Shown here: positions 12,301 through 23,086 of the stretch, piece by piece
Layout: every line of letters begins with the position of its first letter
Position numbering within the stretch: position 1 is the first letter of the stretch
NCBI GenBank assembly: GCA_030770425.1
Contig: JASJFT010000113.1
Coordinates: 62,001 to 126,000 of the forward strand
Reading direction: 5' to 3'
DNA: 64,000 nt
Source: Darksidea phi
Lineage: Eukaryota > Ascomycota > Dothideomycetes > Pleosporales > Lentitheciaceae
The notes under the pieces: generated by a model
Told to the model about the DNA's origin: nothing
Seen by the model: the letters and a program-made list of their open reading frames with translations, nothing else
The model's database searches: none
Position numbers and translations under genes: made by a program

Positions 12301-14042
12301 AACTGGAGAAACAATGTGTTCGCTTGTTGAAAAGCTCATCAGGTAGACGGAGAATATGCGAGGGCATCGCTGATATCATTAAGTTGGAGGATGCTCAAAA
12401 TGAGGAGAAGAGTATGCCCACTGAGCAGAATCGATTGGCAGGGGAACGCCTCGAGATGTTTAAAAAGGACCTTCCGGACGCCTACCTATATCTCGCCCCA
12501 AATCAACTCCCAGAAATCGAAACCGAGCTTCCGACCGACTACAACGACAGCATCGAATTGGAGGGACAAGGTACTGTCGAAAGCGATGATGGCTTGCCAA
12601 ATCTTGCTAGGATGAAGGAGTTTTTCCGAGAGTCAGAAGCCTTTCAAGTGCTACTCAACGATCTCAGGACACAACTTCTTCCACACTCAGTTAGAGACGT
12701 TATACAAACAGCTCCACACGGTTCCTTGTGGTTGTCAGATCAGCACAACAATTCTTTGAGCAATCGAATGAAAGCTTTCGTCGAAGACTTTACTATGCTG
12801 AAATGGAATTGGTGGCCTTTAGAGCCTAGGATGAGAAATTTGACTTCGAGCGAAACGCGTCTATTCTGGCACTGCGTAAGTAGAAATATTGAGAAAATAC
12901 TTAAGCTGATACTGTACAGTCTTGTGGTACGCGGCTCTGGCAAGAGATCTCCCTGGACGACGCCAACTTGATCAGGCCTATGCTCTTGAATCGAACCACT
13001 GAATCAGCTTTGCTACGAAGATGCAAACAAAACAGTGGCCTCACTTCTTTAGTCGCGAAGTTCATAGCATTTGCGGCACCCCAGTCAGCCGCAGCTCAGA
13101 GATATGCTCCCTCCAATATCGCACAATCTTCTCGCAGTGCTATACTAGGCTCACAAGATACCGGTACTACATCCAGTTCGCACAACCCACAAAATCCCGC
13201 TCAAGCAATAGATCAAGTGGCAGGTTATGGGGTATACACTACCACGAGACAACAAGCTACTTCGATTAATCCGCGGATACTGTTCGGGGTGAAAGGACCC
13301 CACCCAGCATTAAAACTGGAGCAAATCGAGATCAACGATACGACGAATGATAGCAACTTCTATGGCGAACTGAGAAAGCACTATAGGCTCAACCGTGGTA
13401 AATTTAGGTACTGGTTCTCATTCTGGAGGCTAGGAAACTGCGAGGTCGTGAAGGCAAGGCATTGACTTCTGTAGAGACAGACAATAACTGACGCAGAGGA
13501 TATAGTACCAAACCTACAGGCCCCATTACGTCCTCAAAGAACATAAGGATTTACCTACGACTAACGATTACGACTACTTCCCTCGATATCCAGAAGCACA
13601 GAACCCGCCTGTATCACAACACGAGTTTTCAATGCACCTCAATGCATGCGGTGTTTCCTGCCACTGGGCATTGTTGAAAGACCATGTACCAATATTCGGG
13701 AATCTACTCCATGATTGTTTGCCACGACTAAACACAAAACGCGCGATCAGACGAATCCCAAAGAAAATGTCCCCTTTCGATACATCATCTACGGACGATG
13801 ACAAGGCATATGCTTGGGGTCTAGAAGCAAGACATGAGATCTCAGTCGCCTACGTAGTTTTCTACCACCTTCTTATCGTCATTCCTCCTTTTAGTTTCTG
13901 GGGCTGGTGGCAAACTACACACCCAGGCGATTTGCAGAACGCCTCCGTCCCTGCTACTGTTGTCCTTACAATGCTCTCGTTGTTCTGGGGTACAAATGGG
14001 ATCCTGACACAAGGACGCAAGTTGGGCGAAACGGTTATGTAA
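9316..14042 (+). pseudogene. Fungal NLR (NB-ARC plus TPR array) broken by RIP-type stops
   Basis: The exon model is 9316-9412, 9469-9619, 9671-12875, 12920-13447 and 13497-14042 (1509 codons), with canonical GT-AG ends. An N-terminal Asn/Gly-type motif precedes an NB-ARC domain: P-loop GLGGVGKSQ split by the second intron, Walker B WLLVLDNADD near 9885, and VLVTSR near 10018. About ten 42-residue kinesin-light-chain-like TPRs follow (10800-12060). The C-terminal region carries RLFWHC across the third intron and two hydrophobic segments near 13840-13910 and 13945-14005. Five in-frame stops (11076 TAG, 11202 TAG, 11238 TAA, 11328 TAG, 13503 TAG) interrupt an otherwise unshifted frame; the four in the TPRs sit where sister repeats have CAG or CAA. 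Such proteins are STAND receptors of fungal self/non-self recognition. Translation would stop inside the second or third TPR unless the stops are read through. Confidence 0.8.
10800..12060 (+). repeat. 126-bp tandem array encoding TPRs
   Basis: About ten consecutive 126-bp units each encode one 42-residue TPR, with the shared core GKYEEAE followed by LGREHP. Neighbouring units are highly similar in DNA, enough for the array itself to be a RIP target. Units between about 11050 and 11420 carry clustered C-to-T and G-to-A changes relative to the others (for example REHPNTL to YKYLNTL), including four nonsense codons. Units after 11450 are nearly free of them. Confidence 0.8.
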
Positions 14043-15273
14043 TCCTGTCTTGGAATGATGTGAGTAGTGCTATCAATGCTGTTCCAGCGAAATTCCAATC
14101 TACAATCGGTCGACAAAGGTCTGTTTGCCTAAGCCCATGAAGGTCTATTTTCGAAGCGCGTCTCTGCCACCGCTAACCCTACCGGATTAAGTTAGCGCCT
14201 GTCCTCATGTAGTCGAATATGTAGAGCCGACTTACCACAAGCGCGACCCGCACACTGCTCGTCGCAACCTGAGGGCGAAGTGTACAGATTGTGGCCTAAA
14301 CTCCTAGGCGAACAGACTCTTTTCGAGTGATTGTATTAGAGTTGCGAACACGTTTGAGAGTTGAGCGGATGCGACCAGTTCCAGGCCATCCTCATGGTTG
14401 TGTGCTAATAATAGAACAAAGGTCAATTGAAGGAATATGCTAGAACGTGAATATCCATTACAGATGACAAAGCCTTTCCCGTTGCGCTAAATTCTCACGA
14501 CGAATCGTGCCCATCGCTTCTTAACGGAGAAATTTTTAGATCGCCACCACAGATCATTATCTAGTATTCTAAGACGAAGGATTAGTGCTTTGACACCTAA
14601 AGCTTCACCCTGTACCCCCGATATGCGATAGCAGGCTGAAATTATTGCTTGGGCTAGGGTGATAAGCTGAGACATGAAATATCGCCGCCAGCAGATTGAC
14701 CGCTACTGGCTTCAACATTGCGTATTTTTCTATCTAGATGTTAGTAGCACGTAGAACATGAGTGGATGAAAAAAATTAAAAACTTCAAGACGTCCTCGAA
14801 ACGGCTGTTCTACCTGTTAAAAACTGACTTAGCGAATATTGTTCCGCTATACCGGTTGTTCCGTCACAAAGGGATGCACGTTATATAAATTAGATTATAG
14901 AAGGTCGCGTAAAGGTTGCGCGAGCTCGATATCAGCCAGCTACTTAGCTCGATATCAGCTAGTTACTGAGCCTGATACTGAGCCTGATACTAAGCCTGGT
15001 ACTGTGCCTGATACTATACCCCGGTTCTTGATACGGCTGTCCTGATCAAGGATAGGGGTTTGCCCCATCAAGGATGAGGGCATGGTACCATAGTGGTTAT
15101 GATCACCATCAATTACGATATCACAATTTACACAGATTCTATTACACCGGTTCCAAGAGGTTATTGTATTCGATTTATTGCCGGGCAGAGTCTCAGATCT
15201 CGCGCTCATCTATTCAGGGTGGAGGGTTGTCGAGTAGTCAGTACCCTTCCCAACGTTATTGACTGCGACATGT
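14043..15273. other. Intergenic, with a 12-bp minisatellite
   Basis: I see no gene in this stretch. A short 12-bp tandem repeat with the core CCTGATACTGAG occupies about 14965-15020 and shows mild TA-biased substitutions in its units. The rest is moderately AT rich, unlike the strict RIP block upstream. Confidence 0.6.
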
Positions 15274-15807
15274 TTAGCGGCCCGAGCCACCCGCTCGATG
15301 GCGTCGCTCCAGCTCTACAAACAAGTTATCGAATGCAGAATCTCCGCCACTTGCACGTGTGTTATCATATCGTGCGCTGTCGCGACCCGCAACCTGCGGG
15401 GTAGCAGTATACTCAGAACCATCAGCAGGGGCCTCTATCATGCGAGGCGATCGACGAGACCGAACTGGCGAGTTCTGGCTCAACGAGGGAGCGGGGCAAC
15501 CCGAAACACGTGCATACTCTCGATTCAGCTCATCCATAGTCATAAAGCGCAGGTCACGTCCCAACTCACTGTCAGGAGTCACGAGTCGTATGTGAATGTA
15601 CAAATACCGGTCGCGAGGGCTCGTATCAGTTTCGCAGGGGGGGTGCGGACGATGTTGGATTCGCTTGCTGAACTCGGACCCATCATAGTCACGACGAGAG
15701 CGGCTATCGCCGCCGTTACCGTACGAGTAAAAGCGAGGCTGCTCGCGCCCTGCGCCATTAACAACTGTCCGACCATGCTCACTATAAAAATTGCTACCAT
15801 GAGACAT
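15274..15807 (-). CDS. Hypothetical 177-residue protein
   Basis: An uninterrupted frame starts at the ATG at 15807 and ends with TAA at 15274. The protein is polar and rich in Arg, Ser, Asp and Gly, with no signal peptide, membrane segment or motif that I know; MTMDELNREYARVSG in the middle looks like a short helix. Base composition is higher in GC than the surrounding sequence, which favours coding. The opposite strand is also open over much of the same stretch, so the coding strand is not certain. No introns are needed. It lies in gene-poor accessory sequence and could be a lineage-specific gene or chance. Confidence 0.4.
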   Translation of the reverse strand: MSHGSNFYSEHGRTVVNGAGREQPRFYSYGNGGDSRSRRDYDGSEFSKRIQHRPHPPCETDTSPRDRYLYIHIRLVTPDSELGRDLRFMTMDELNREYARVSGCPAPSLSQNSPVRSRRSPRMIEAPADGSEYTATPQVAGRDSARYDNTRASGGDSAFDNLFVELERRHRAGGSGR

Positions 15808-16484
15808 ATTGACTAGATCTCTCTGTGGTTACTTCGGAGGCTTAGCGTTTCGTGAATGCGAAAATTCGATGATCTCCTCGTTGAGGTGATGATCGTACTG
15901 GGTTGATAATGCTGAGAACCGGATAATTGGCGTAGAATATATAGTTTCAGATCGGTTGCAATGTGCGCATACAATGAAGATGTAGCCACGCTTAACATTG
16001 GTGAAAGAGTTAGTCTGCTAAGACTAGCGTTCTACAATGTGCACATGCTAGAAGTTGCCGACGCGCTTTGTCCGGTTACTGCTCATTCTTAATATGAAGA
16101 GAAGCCGATAGGCATCCCATATACGCGCTTAGTGTTAGTATATATATCCAATACCCAAGAATCGGCACTAGTGATTACTTTTGTCGATATCTTTCACTTA
16201 GCCAGCGTCAGCATATCAATATTAAATTCTCCATACCTTTAAAACACAACTACTTCCCTCTTTCTGGAATCCCCTAACGTATTCATATGATATTTCCTAT
16301 ATTTTCCTCACCAGACCCCACGTAGTAATGCTGTGTGGCGAACACGTCGCCTTTATGGCGCGCAACTGTGGCACAATACTTGCGAAACTTACCATCATCT
16401 GTCGGTGTGTCCATCAATCCAATAACATTTATCGACCGCATGAAAACATTTCATCTAGTTGCTGTGCCCTTCTACCAGTTGGAA
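15808..16484. other. Intergenic, nothing recognised
   Basis: No frame with protein-like features, no repeat and no RNA gene were recognised on either strand. Confidence 0.5.
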
Positions 16485-16790
16485 CTAGAGCCTAGGCGAT
16501 TTCCTGTACGTCAATGGTATCCAATCTTCGCGAGGCTTTGCACTAAGCGCAGCGCAAAATCTTCTAGGCCTAGGGTCTTGAGTCCACTCATGTAAGACCA
16601 AACAGGTTGGTTTTGAAGCAATCATAAACTTCTGCATAGCCTGCTGCGTCACACTTCCTGATGCGAAATAGAGCCGCGGTTCCTCTGCTTCCTCAACTAG
16701 CGGTTCTTCCAACACCTCTAGAATAAACCATGGATATCTCAGTAGCTTGTGGAACCTTTCCGTATTTTATGTCTGCAAGAGCTGGAAGAG
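16485..16790 (-). pseudogene. Possible remnant of a HET-family protein
   Basis: On the minus strand a frame reads ERFHKLLRYPWFILEVLEE, then LYFASGSVTQQAMQKFM. The spacing of the PWF segment, a following acidic helix and a YFASGS-like strand resembles the region after the HET motif in many heterokaryon-incompatibility proteins (typically PWF-x-RVWVLQE). The frame has a stop upstream and no intact start, so it is at most debris or one exon of an unrecognised gene. The assignment rests on a short pattern only. Confidence 0.22.
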
Positions 16791-18060
16791 TTTCAAAGCA
16801 ATTAACGCTAGCAAGTCTCCGGGGTCAGCAGTTATCATAGGATACGGAAATCACGTCATTGCCTTGGAGAATTGGGCGGTTGCGCCCAGAAGCAGGTATT
16901 TCCGCTTCAGTCATTTCTTGGAGCTGAAGCTGTTTGGGCCGGGGTGGGGCTGCACTCCTCTGGTACCACCAGCTCCTCCGCAACCAGCCCGCCGCCCTCT
17001 CCAACCCCGCTACCATTAATGGCTTCACTTCACATGACCTTCTAGTTTATTCACTACTTTTCTTCAAGAGAGCCTTAACAATATGGAAATCAAATATTTG
17101 GCGCTCTACAAAACTGTCGCTGCGCCCGAGTAATTTCGATAACCACTTGGCGTCTACACTGGCCTTCCACATCTAATTAAACAGTGAGACTCTTCAGTAG
17201 TCCTATAAACTAATTTTTCTATTCACCCTCTACAAGGAAATACTTCTCCAGGTTACTCCCTTTCTAGGTGCTCCGTCGGACGTGGAACAAATCATGTCCG
17301 TGTCAAGACCTTCTGCGAAGTAGGATCTGCACGTGAAAATTGCCAGATGCTGCCGAAACGCGTTCATGACTCATTCAATGTATTTCAAATCATACGCTTT
17401 ACTTAGTGCAATCACAAAGTTAATGCGGCTGACAGTAAAAGTGGTAGGGATAGGAACCATAGATTGATCTACGAAAACCATGTGGTTTGGATTCGCATAG
17501 TAGGAGTCTCTTCTGTAAGGTCCGCACGAAACATAGTAGGAGTTTGTATATAGTGGAGTTACTATACCTATGCTTTATACACGATAATAGAGCTATAGAG
17601 CGCTATATAGTACTATGGATCGTAAGATACCAACGAGGTAATGTTTCGAACATTGAACATTGAACATTGAGGCGACGAGTAATGACATGTGCTGCCGAAC
17701 CGTAGATCCTGGTTGGGAGACTAACAGCGGTAGCGGTGAGTTAGCGCACCCATACTACCGCCTACAGTATAAAAAATTGCCTGCGATGATGCCAGCATCC
17801 CACTCACATCCATCTCTTATCCTCAGCCAGCTTCCTCACTACATCCATCCCTTATCCTCAGCCAGCTTCCTCACTACATCCATCTCTTATACCCAGCCAG
17901 CTTCCTCACATCAATACCCACCAACCACATTACGAAATTCATAGCTTGCGAAAGACAGGAAATCTCAGCAACACTCGTGTGTATCTTGTTTCGATAATGC
18001 AAGGCGCTTTCACCCCTAAAGTTCCCATCGGCCAGAGACCCGCTGTCATTACAATAAACC
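16791..18060. repeat. Gene-poor stretch with a 35-bp tandem repeat
   Basis: Three copies of a 35-bp unit begin at 17810, 17845 and 17880, each CCATCYCTTAT followed by CCTCAGCCAGCTTCCTCAC or a close variant. They lie 150-250 bp before the start of the SprT-like gene and may belong to its promoter or 5' UTR. Another short direct repeat (GAACATT repeated) is at about 17648-17670. Nothing else was recognised in the stretch. Confidence 0.6.
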
Positions 18061-19479
18061 ATGTTAGCTAAACCCCCCACTGCATCATCGACACGAACCC
18101 GCCTTGGGGCTCCGAAAATGACCTCAACTACGGTCCGGACTCTACCATCGGCCTTCCCGCCTAATAAAAATCCGCTTCCGAGAAGTCTGGACGAGTTACA
18201 CCGACTAGTGTGCCAGAAATCCCCAAAATGTCTTTGCCCGGTCTGCGACACGGAGTACTACACAGCCCTATGGGGAAACCCACTCTTCAAGAAATATAAA
18301 ATCAATCGCTTTGTGCATACACGGAATGAGTACGGCAACAAGGTCTGTGCGCCTTTACAACTGGTCCCATGGGCTCACGAAGCAATGGACCTCGCACACG
18401 CAGCTATCGGCTACTTCGATCGTCCGAAGGAGTTCCTTAATAACATTCAGTTGAATGGTTTGAGTGGGCTCATGCAATGGATTGAGCATCGAAAAGACGA
18501 CATCTTAGTTCAAAAACCACAACACCAAATATATTGGGACCTAGTTACCGCATATGAAGTGTGTATGCTACAGCGATCCATCAACGAACTCTTCTTTTGT
18601 CAACAGCTTTCCGAGCTGCCGATTGGCTGGGATCACAGTTTGCCGCCGCAAACCTGCGGCCAAACAGCCAATCTACCAAGTCCGAACGGCGAGACGATTT
18701 CCATAGGACTGAACCCGCAAACATCGCAAAGGGATGCAAGCCTGATGTTGCACTTCCTCGGCACCTTATTACACGAAATCTGCCACGTGTTCCTAATGAG
18801 CTATGGGCGGGAGCCGGTGGAGCGGGATCTAGGGGCCGGTCATCATGGAAACTCATGGCAGACCATTGCTGCTGCTGTCGAGCGTGTATTCTTGAGTTTA
18901 ACCGGACTGCCTGTTCTTCTAGGGAGGTTTGCAGAAGTGCAGAATCACTGGCATTGTCTGTATCCTCTACCTAGCGAACACAATCTCAGTGTCTGGAATC
19001 TCCATGACGAATTCCGGGTCGCCGCTTATCAAAAATATCTAGTACAGGTATACATTGCATGTAAATACAAGACGGAGTTCAGCCTGATCGGCTGCTATGA
19101 GCGATGGCGATACGACTACATGCAATATTATAGGCAACGGGAGAAACCGCGTAAACAGCACCTCGCTATCAATACGTTTGCGCGAACACACAAACCGCAG
19201 GCGACTGTTGAGGTCAAGGGAATAGCACGCAACCGAAGATCGTTTGATGGCATGAGCAAGTCCATTTCAACCGCGCAACGCGGGCATACATCGACGGCGA
19301 AATTCCTATTACTCGCATATGAAGCTAGGAGGAAGCTCGCCAAACGATGTATGCGGCGGAAAAATCCTCAACGAGGGAGAGTTCAAGAGCGCGATGAGGG
19401 AAATAAGCCATCAGGTCCACGATGTCTAGGTTCGGTTGTCGATTTTGAAGGTCATGATTGCTGTCAGTTTGCTGTGTGA
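18061..19479 (+). CDS. SprT-like zinc metalloprotease domain protein
   Basis: This is a single-exon 472-residue protein. A zincin signature HEICH at residues 238-242, followed by GHHGNSW from residue 260 and the following helix, matches the arrangement of SprT-like domains (HExxH plus a downstream third ligand). SprT-like proteases such as Spartan/Wss1 cut DNA-protein crosslinks, but here the domain sits in a longer fungal-type protein and its substrate is unknown. A Cys-rich motif CLCPVC near residue 58 may bind metal. The C-terminal 130 residues are basic. There is no signal peptide. A decayed copy of the same gene follows at 19628. The start at 18061 is the first ATG in frame after the pyrimidine-rich leader. 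Confidence 0.65.
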   Translation: MLAKPPTASSTRTRLGAPKMTSTTVRTLPSAFPPNKNPLPRSLDELHRLVCQKSPKCLCPVCDTEYYTALWGNPLFKKYKINRFVHTRNEYGNKVCAPLQLVPWAHEAMDLAHAAIGYFDRPKEFLNNIQLNGLSGLMQWIEHRKDDILVQKPQHQIYWDLVTAYEVCMLQRSINELFFCQQLSELPIGWDHSLPPQTCGQTANLPSPNGETISIGLNPQTSQRDASLMLHFLGTLLHEICHVFLMSYGREPVERDLGAGHHGNSWQTIAAAVERVFLSLTGLPVLLGRFAEVQNHWHCLYPLPSEHNLSVWNLHDEFRVAAYQKYLVQVYIACKYKTEFSLIGCYERWRYDYMQYYRQREKPRKQHLAINTFARTHKPQATVEVKGIARNRRSFDGMSKSISTAQRGHTSTAKFLLLAYEARRKLAKRCMRRKNPQRGRVQERDEGNKPSGPRCLGSVVDFEGHDCCQFAV

Positions 19480-19627
19480 GCAAGGGGTGGGTGTTAATGT
19501 TGGGGAAAGATTGAATGGTTAGAGTATCACATATGGCGTGCCAGTTTATTCCACTACGTAATGCTAATCACTATTTGCACTTTCTCATTCGCATGTTAGC
19601 ATTGATGAAAGAATAGTTCGAAAGCCC

Positions 19628-20560
19628 TTGAAAGATCCTCATACATTACCTCCCAGCTCCATCAAAGAATTTGAAGAGCTAGCCCGCTCCCGAGCAACGC
19701 AATGTACTTGTGACACCTGCCAGCCTGAGCTCTACCAGTGTATTCAGCACATCCCATGGCCGCCGCATCTGAAAATCGACATCCACACCAACTCAACAAC
19801 GAACATGTACGGACACACCATTTATGCGCTGTCGAAATTAAGCTCGAGCCGTATGCGGCCGCCAGATATGATGGATCTCACTCGATCGATCATCACGTAC
19901 TTTGATCAGCCATGGGAGAATTTGAATGATGAACAGCTACATCGCTCGTGCAGAGTTATATCGTTGGTGAGATGCGAACTGGAGCAAGATCCTTGATGTT
20001 TCTGGGGAGAGAGATAGTCAGGAACTTTTGTCTCAGGCTGAGATGCGGCAATTGCTGAAATGGTTCAGTGAGATCTTTTCCCGGGGGAAACATGCCTAAC
20101 GTAAAGTTCCACCGGAACCCGTCGCTGAAAGTTCTGGGACGTAGCTATCGCGGCAATTTTCGGTCAAAGATTGAGATGAGCCTGCGATAAGTATGGAAAA
20201 TGGGTATGGAGGTTTCTACCTCCTGACTCTCATTAGCACGCTCATTCATGAAGCCATCGATGTGAGGTGTCCAGCCTAAGGCAACAGGCGCCAAACCCCC
20301 TTGGATAGACTTTACAGACTTTTTTCAACCGGAACTAGGTTTTCCTCAACTATCATGGTTGCACAGATTGCTGGAGCTTGAAGCTCGGCCAGAATAGCGG
20401 TCATGACCGCACTTTTCAAATCATTGGTACAAAGTTGGACGAGGTCTTCCCACGTCTCCTTGGACTACCGCTGAAGCTTGGACGTTGAGAAAGACTTATT
20501 GCGTCCTGGGATAATTTAAACCATCTACCAAGTCCGCATGATTTAGTAACATTCGGCCTC
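19628..20560 (+). pseudogene. Decayed tandem paralogue of the SprT-like gene
   Basis: The first 122 codons (19628-19996) parallel the upstream protein: a PPSSIKEFEELARSR segment, a Cys motif CTCDTC in place of CLCPVC, and ITYFDQPWENLN in place of GYFDRPKEFLNN. Past a stop at 19994 homology continues in broken frames. LLTLISTLIHEAIDV near 20225-20265 corresponds to the HEICH helix, with the second metal-binding His lost. A GHDRTFQIIG segment near 20400-20430, followed by a GLPLKLG segment, matches the third-ligand region. The copy is therefore frameshifted and catalytically dead. It marks a local duplication followed by decay. Confidence 0.7.
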
Positions 20561-22212
20561 GGGAACTTGAGCTAGGGTTCCAACGAAGATGAGGATAACA
20601 GTACACTCCTCCATCTTACCCATCAATTATGCTGCTACGTTAAGGTGGAACACATGGGATTGGAGACGCTGAAGAACCTGGAGGATTATTAATATTGCAG
20701 CAATACCGGAGCGGCGTTTAGGACGAGACGAAAATGGCAGGTTGATCGTGGGAGCGCGTCAATGCGTTATTGAGGGAGAGCCTGAGGATTGGGAGCAGAT
20801 CGATTGTGGGGATGTGGACGGTCGTTGATACTGGTCTTGTGCGGGGAGCAAGGTAGCTAGGGTAGGTAGATGGGCGTTGCCGCGAGTTTTGCCGTACCGT
20901 CCAAAAGCTCTAAACGGCAGAAAATCTTCTAATGATACCCCTTTGCCATGCAATTTTGTCATGTAGCCCATTTTTGCTGGTACTCTATATGTTGAAAGCT
21001 TGCGTAGTTTCTATGACTAGGTCGGGCGAAGTCTGCATCCGTACGTCAAGGGTCTGAACTTCAATGGATGCCCATCGCACGCAATCAAAGTGCGATGGAA
21101 TGACATGACAACTAGAGTGAGCCATATCGCCAGCATAAAAAGATAAAATGTCATTGGAATACGACAGCTCTTCATAGTTACTTGATGTCGATCGTGGTAT
21201 CGCGAAGCGTGCGGGGTTGCAGCCTCGTGAATGCGCGGATGCCTGAACGCGGCGTCAAAGACCCACACCATCGTTCCCTTGGTCAGCATTGTGCATAAGC
21301 CCTTGGCATCCTTCACAAACCTCGCCGCCGCAGCCACAACTTGTGCGAGGCGTAAGCTGCGTCGCGCGGGGAAACGGGACGCGGCAATCTTCTCAACATG
21401 TGGTAGTGTTTCGCCGCTCAGGGGCGCGGGGGCTTTGAGACGGCTCGGTTTCTCGGACGGTCACATTCTGTTGATTCGCGGATACGTGCGATGGGCGTTT
21501 GATGGCCGTTGCACCGCGGCCGTCGCCTTGCTTTTGTTGAAAATGTGAAGGGGAGGTACCTGGTCATAGCTCCAGGATGCATCCTCGGGAGCAAGGGAGT
21601 GAGGAGTCACTTTTCGGATGGTCATCGGATGCGTCGCCTTTTCCATCACTTGTTCAAGTTTTTGAAGCAATTGAAGCAGCGTAAATGCTGTATCTCATCG
21701 TTGAATATTTTGCTCCACCTGGTGAATCTTTTTCTGCGGGCAATCTCCATGTCTTGCACCCGCAATGTCCGCGCCACAATCCCATTTACTTTTACCGGCC
21801 TCGTGTTACAGCCCCTTGCGCCTGTGCGCCTGGACCAGGTCTAGGGCTTGAGCGCAGTCCTCGACCTGACTCTTACGGGGCTATTTTCGGACTAGTGGGC
21901 ATGTGATATCGCGTCACTAATATACGCGTTCCAATCGCGTCGAACATTCACTCCACCCCCCGTCGCTGGGCAGATAGCGGCCTGCCGACAGGCACCCTAT
22001 TTAACAGCACCAGCGGGCGCCCTCTATTTGCCTGTTATCGCCTGTTCGTCGCCCTTTGAAGTTTCTGCCTAAGGTTATTTCTGGAGGAGACTTGCTTGCG
22101 CACAAGGACTCGTTTACTTGCTGCCTATAATCGGACTATAAGTACTCGACTCGCCTCGCTTCATCAATCGTTGTCTTTTCGTCGGATCCAATACGTTTCA
22201 TCACATTCCATC
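20561..22212. other. Intergenic and leader sequence
   Basis: No gene could be supported. Minus-strand frames between 21350 and 21910 have coding-like GC and possible splice sites (see rejected items). The last 200 bp before 22213 are rich in pyrimidines and are likely the promoter and 5' UTR of the BTB gene. Confidence 0.45.
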
Positions 22213-23086
22213 ATGTTCTCATCAAACCGATCAAAATATCAGGAAGGCAGCTTCTCGAAACACAGAGCGAGCAAGTCGAAATCGCACAGGAAGAACCCCT
22301 CTTTCAAGGACTCGCCACGCAAGGTCGAGAGGCTCGCGCAGGCTGCTCAAGCCACATCACCACAGTCAAACCAGACATCACCAACCATCGGAAGGTGAGT
22401 CAAACCGTCACTGATCAATCTTTGATGAATGTTGATGGCTAACCATCACTCTCATCAGTGCAATCATTACACTCTCTGTCGGACGAGAGCAACGCCTCTT
22501 CGCAGCTCACGAAGACGTTCTTTGTCACTCTGCCTTCTTCCAATCCGCTTGTCGCGATCAGTTCTTTTCATCCACCAACAAACGCATCGACCTTCCCGAT
22601 GAAGATCCTGAAGTCTTCTCCTCGATCCTAGAGTATCTTTACAAAGGCGACTACTACCCTCGTCTCGAGTATGAGTCTAAGCGCAAGACATGGCATCTTG
22701 AAGACGGCGGCAATGCCAACGGCACTGCCGAAGCCGTCATCAACACTGTCACGGGTCCGATCCTCAAAGACACTGTCATCTACTGTCAGGCCGAGAAGTA
22801 TGGACTACAGGAGCTGAAGAAGCTGGCGCTGCGAAAGCAGGGTCTGCAGTCTGGTATACAGTGCTCGACCATTCTGTCGTCTGCTCGCTTCGCATACGCC
22901 AATACTCCTGACAGCGACTCGAAACTACGAGCACACTACCTTGCTCTGATCATCCGTGCGCGACACACATTCAAGCGCAGCGGCACGATGCAGAACGAGA
23001 TGGAGAATGGTGGCAAGCTCTTCTTTGACTTGTTCGTCGCTATGGTGAACCACATGGACGACTTGTCTCAGAAGACGCCTCGCTAG
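22213..23086 (+). CDS. BTB/POZ domain protein
   Basis: Exons 22213-22394 and 22459-23086 (64-bp intron, GTGAGT...CAG) give 269 residues. After a basic, Ser/Lys-rich N-terminus (residues 1-60), the second exon encodes a BTB domain: ITLSVGREQRLFAAHEDVL, then HSAFFQSACRD, an LPDEDPEVFSSILEYLYKGDY strand-helix and a helical C-terminal extension from about residue 160. BTB domains mediate dimerisation or recruit cullin-3; no kelch or MATH partner is present, and the exact role is unknown. The start chosen is the ATG at 22213; an upstream in-frame ATG at 22096 would add 39 residues but lies in leader-like sequence. Confidence 0.8.

Noticed and set aside
13448..13520. Alternative that the NLR ends at the TGA near 13463
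   Set aside because: A 49-bp GT-AG intron (13448-13496) restores a frame that continues into the conserved C-terminal region, although one TAG remains.
21350..21910. Possible spliced gene on the minus strand with coding-like segments (for example near 21460-21670)
   Set aside because: Several joins are conceivable but each needs an unproven start or splice site, and no segment matches a family I know.
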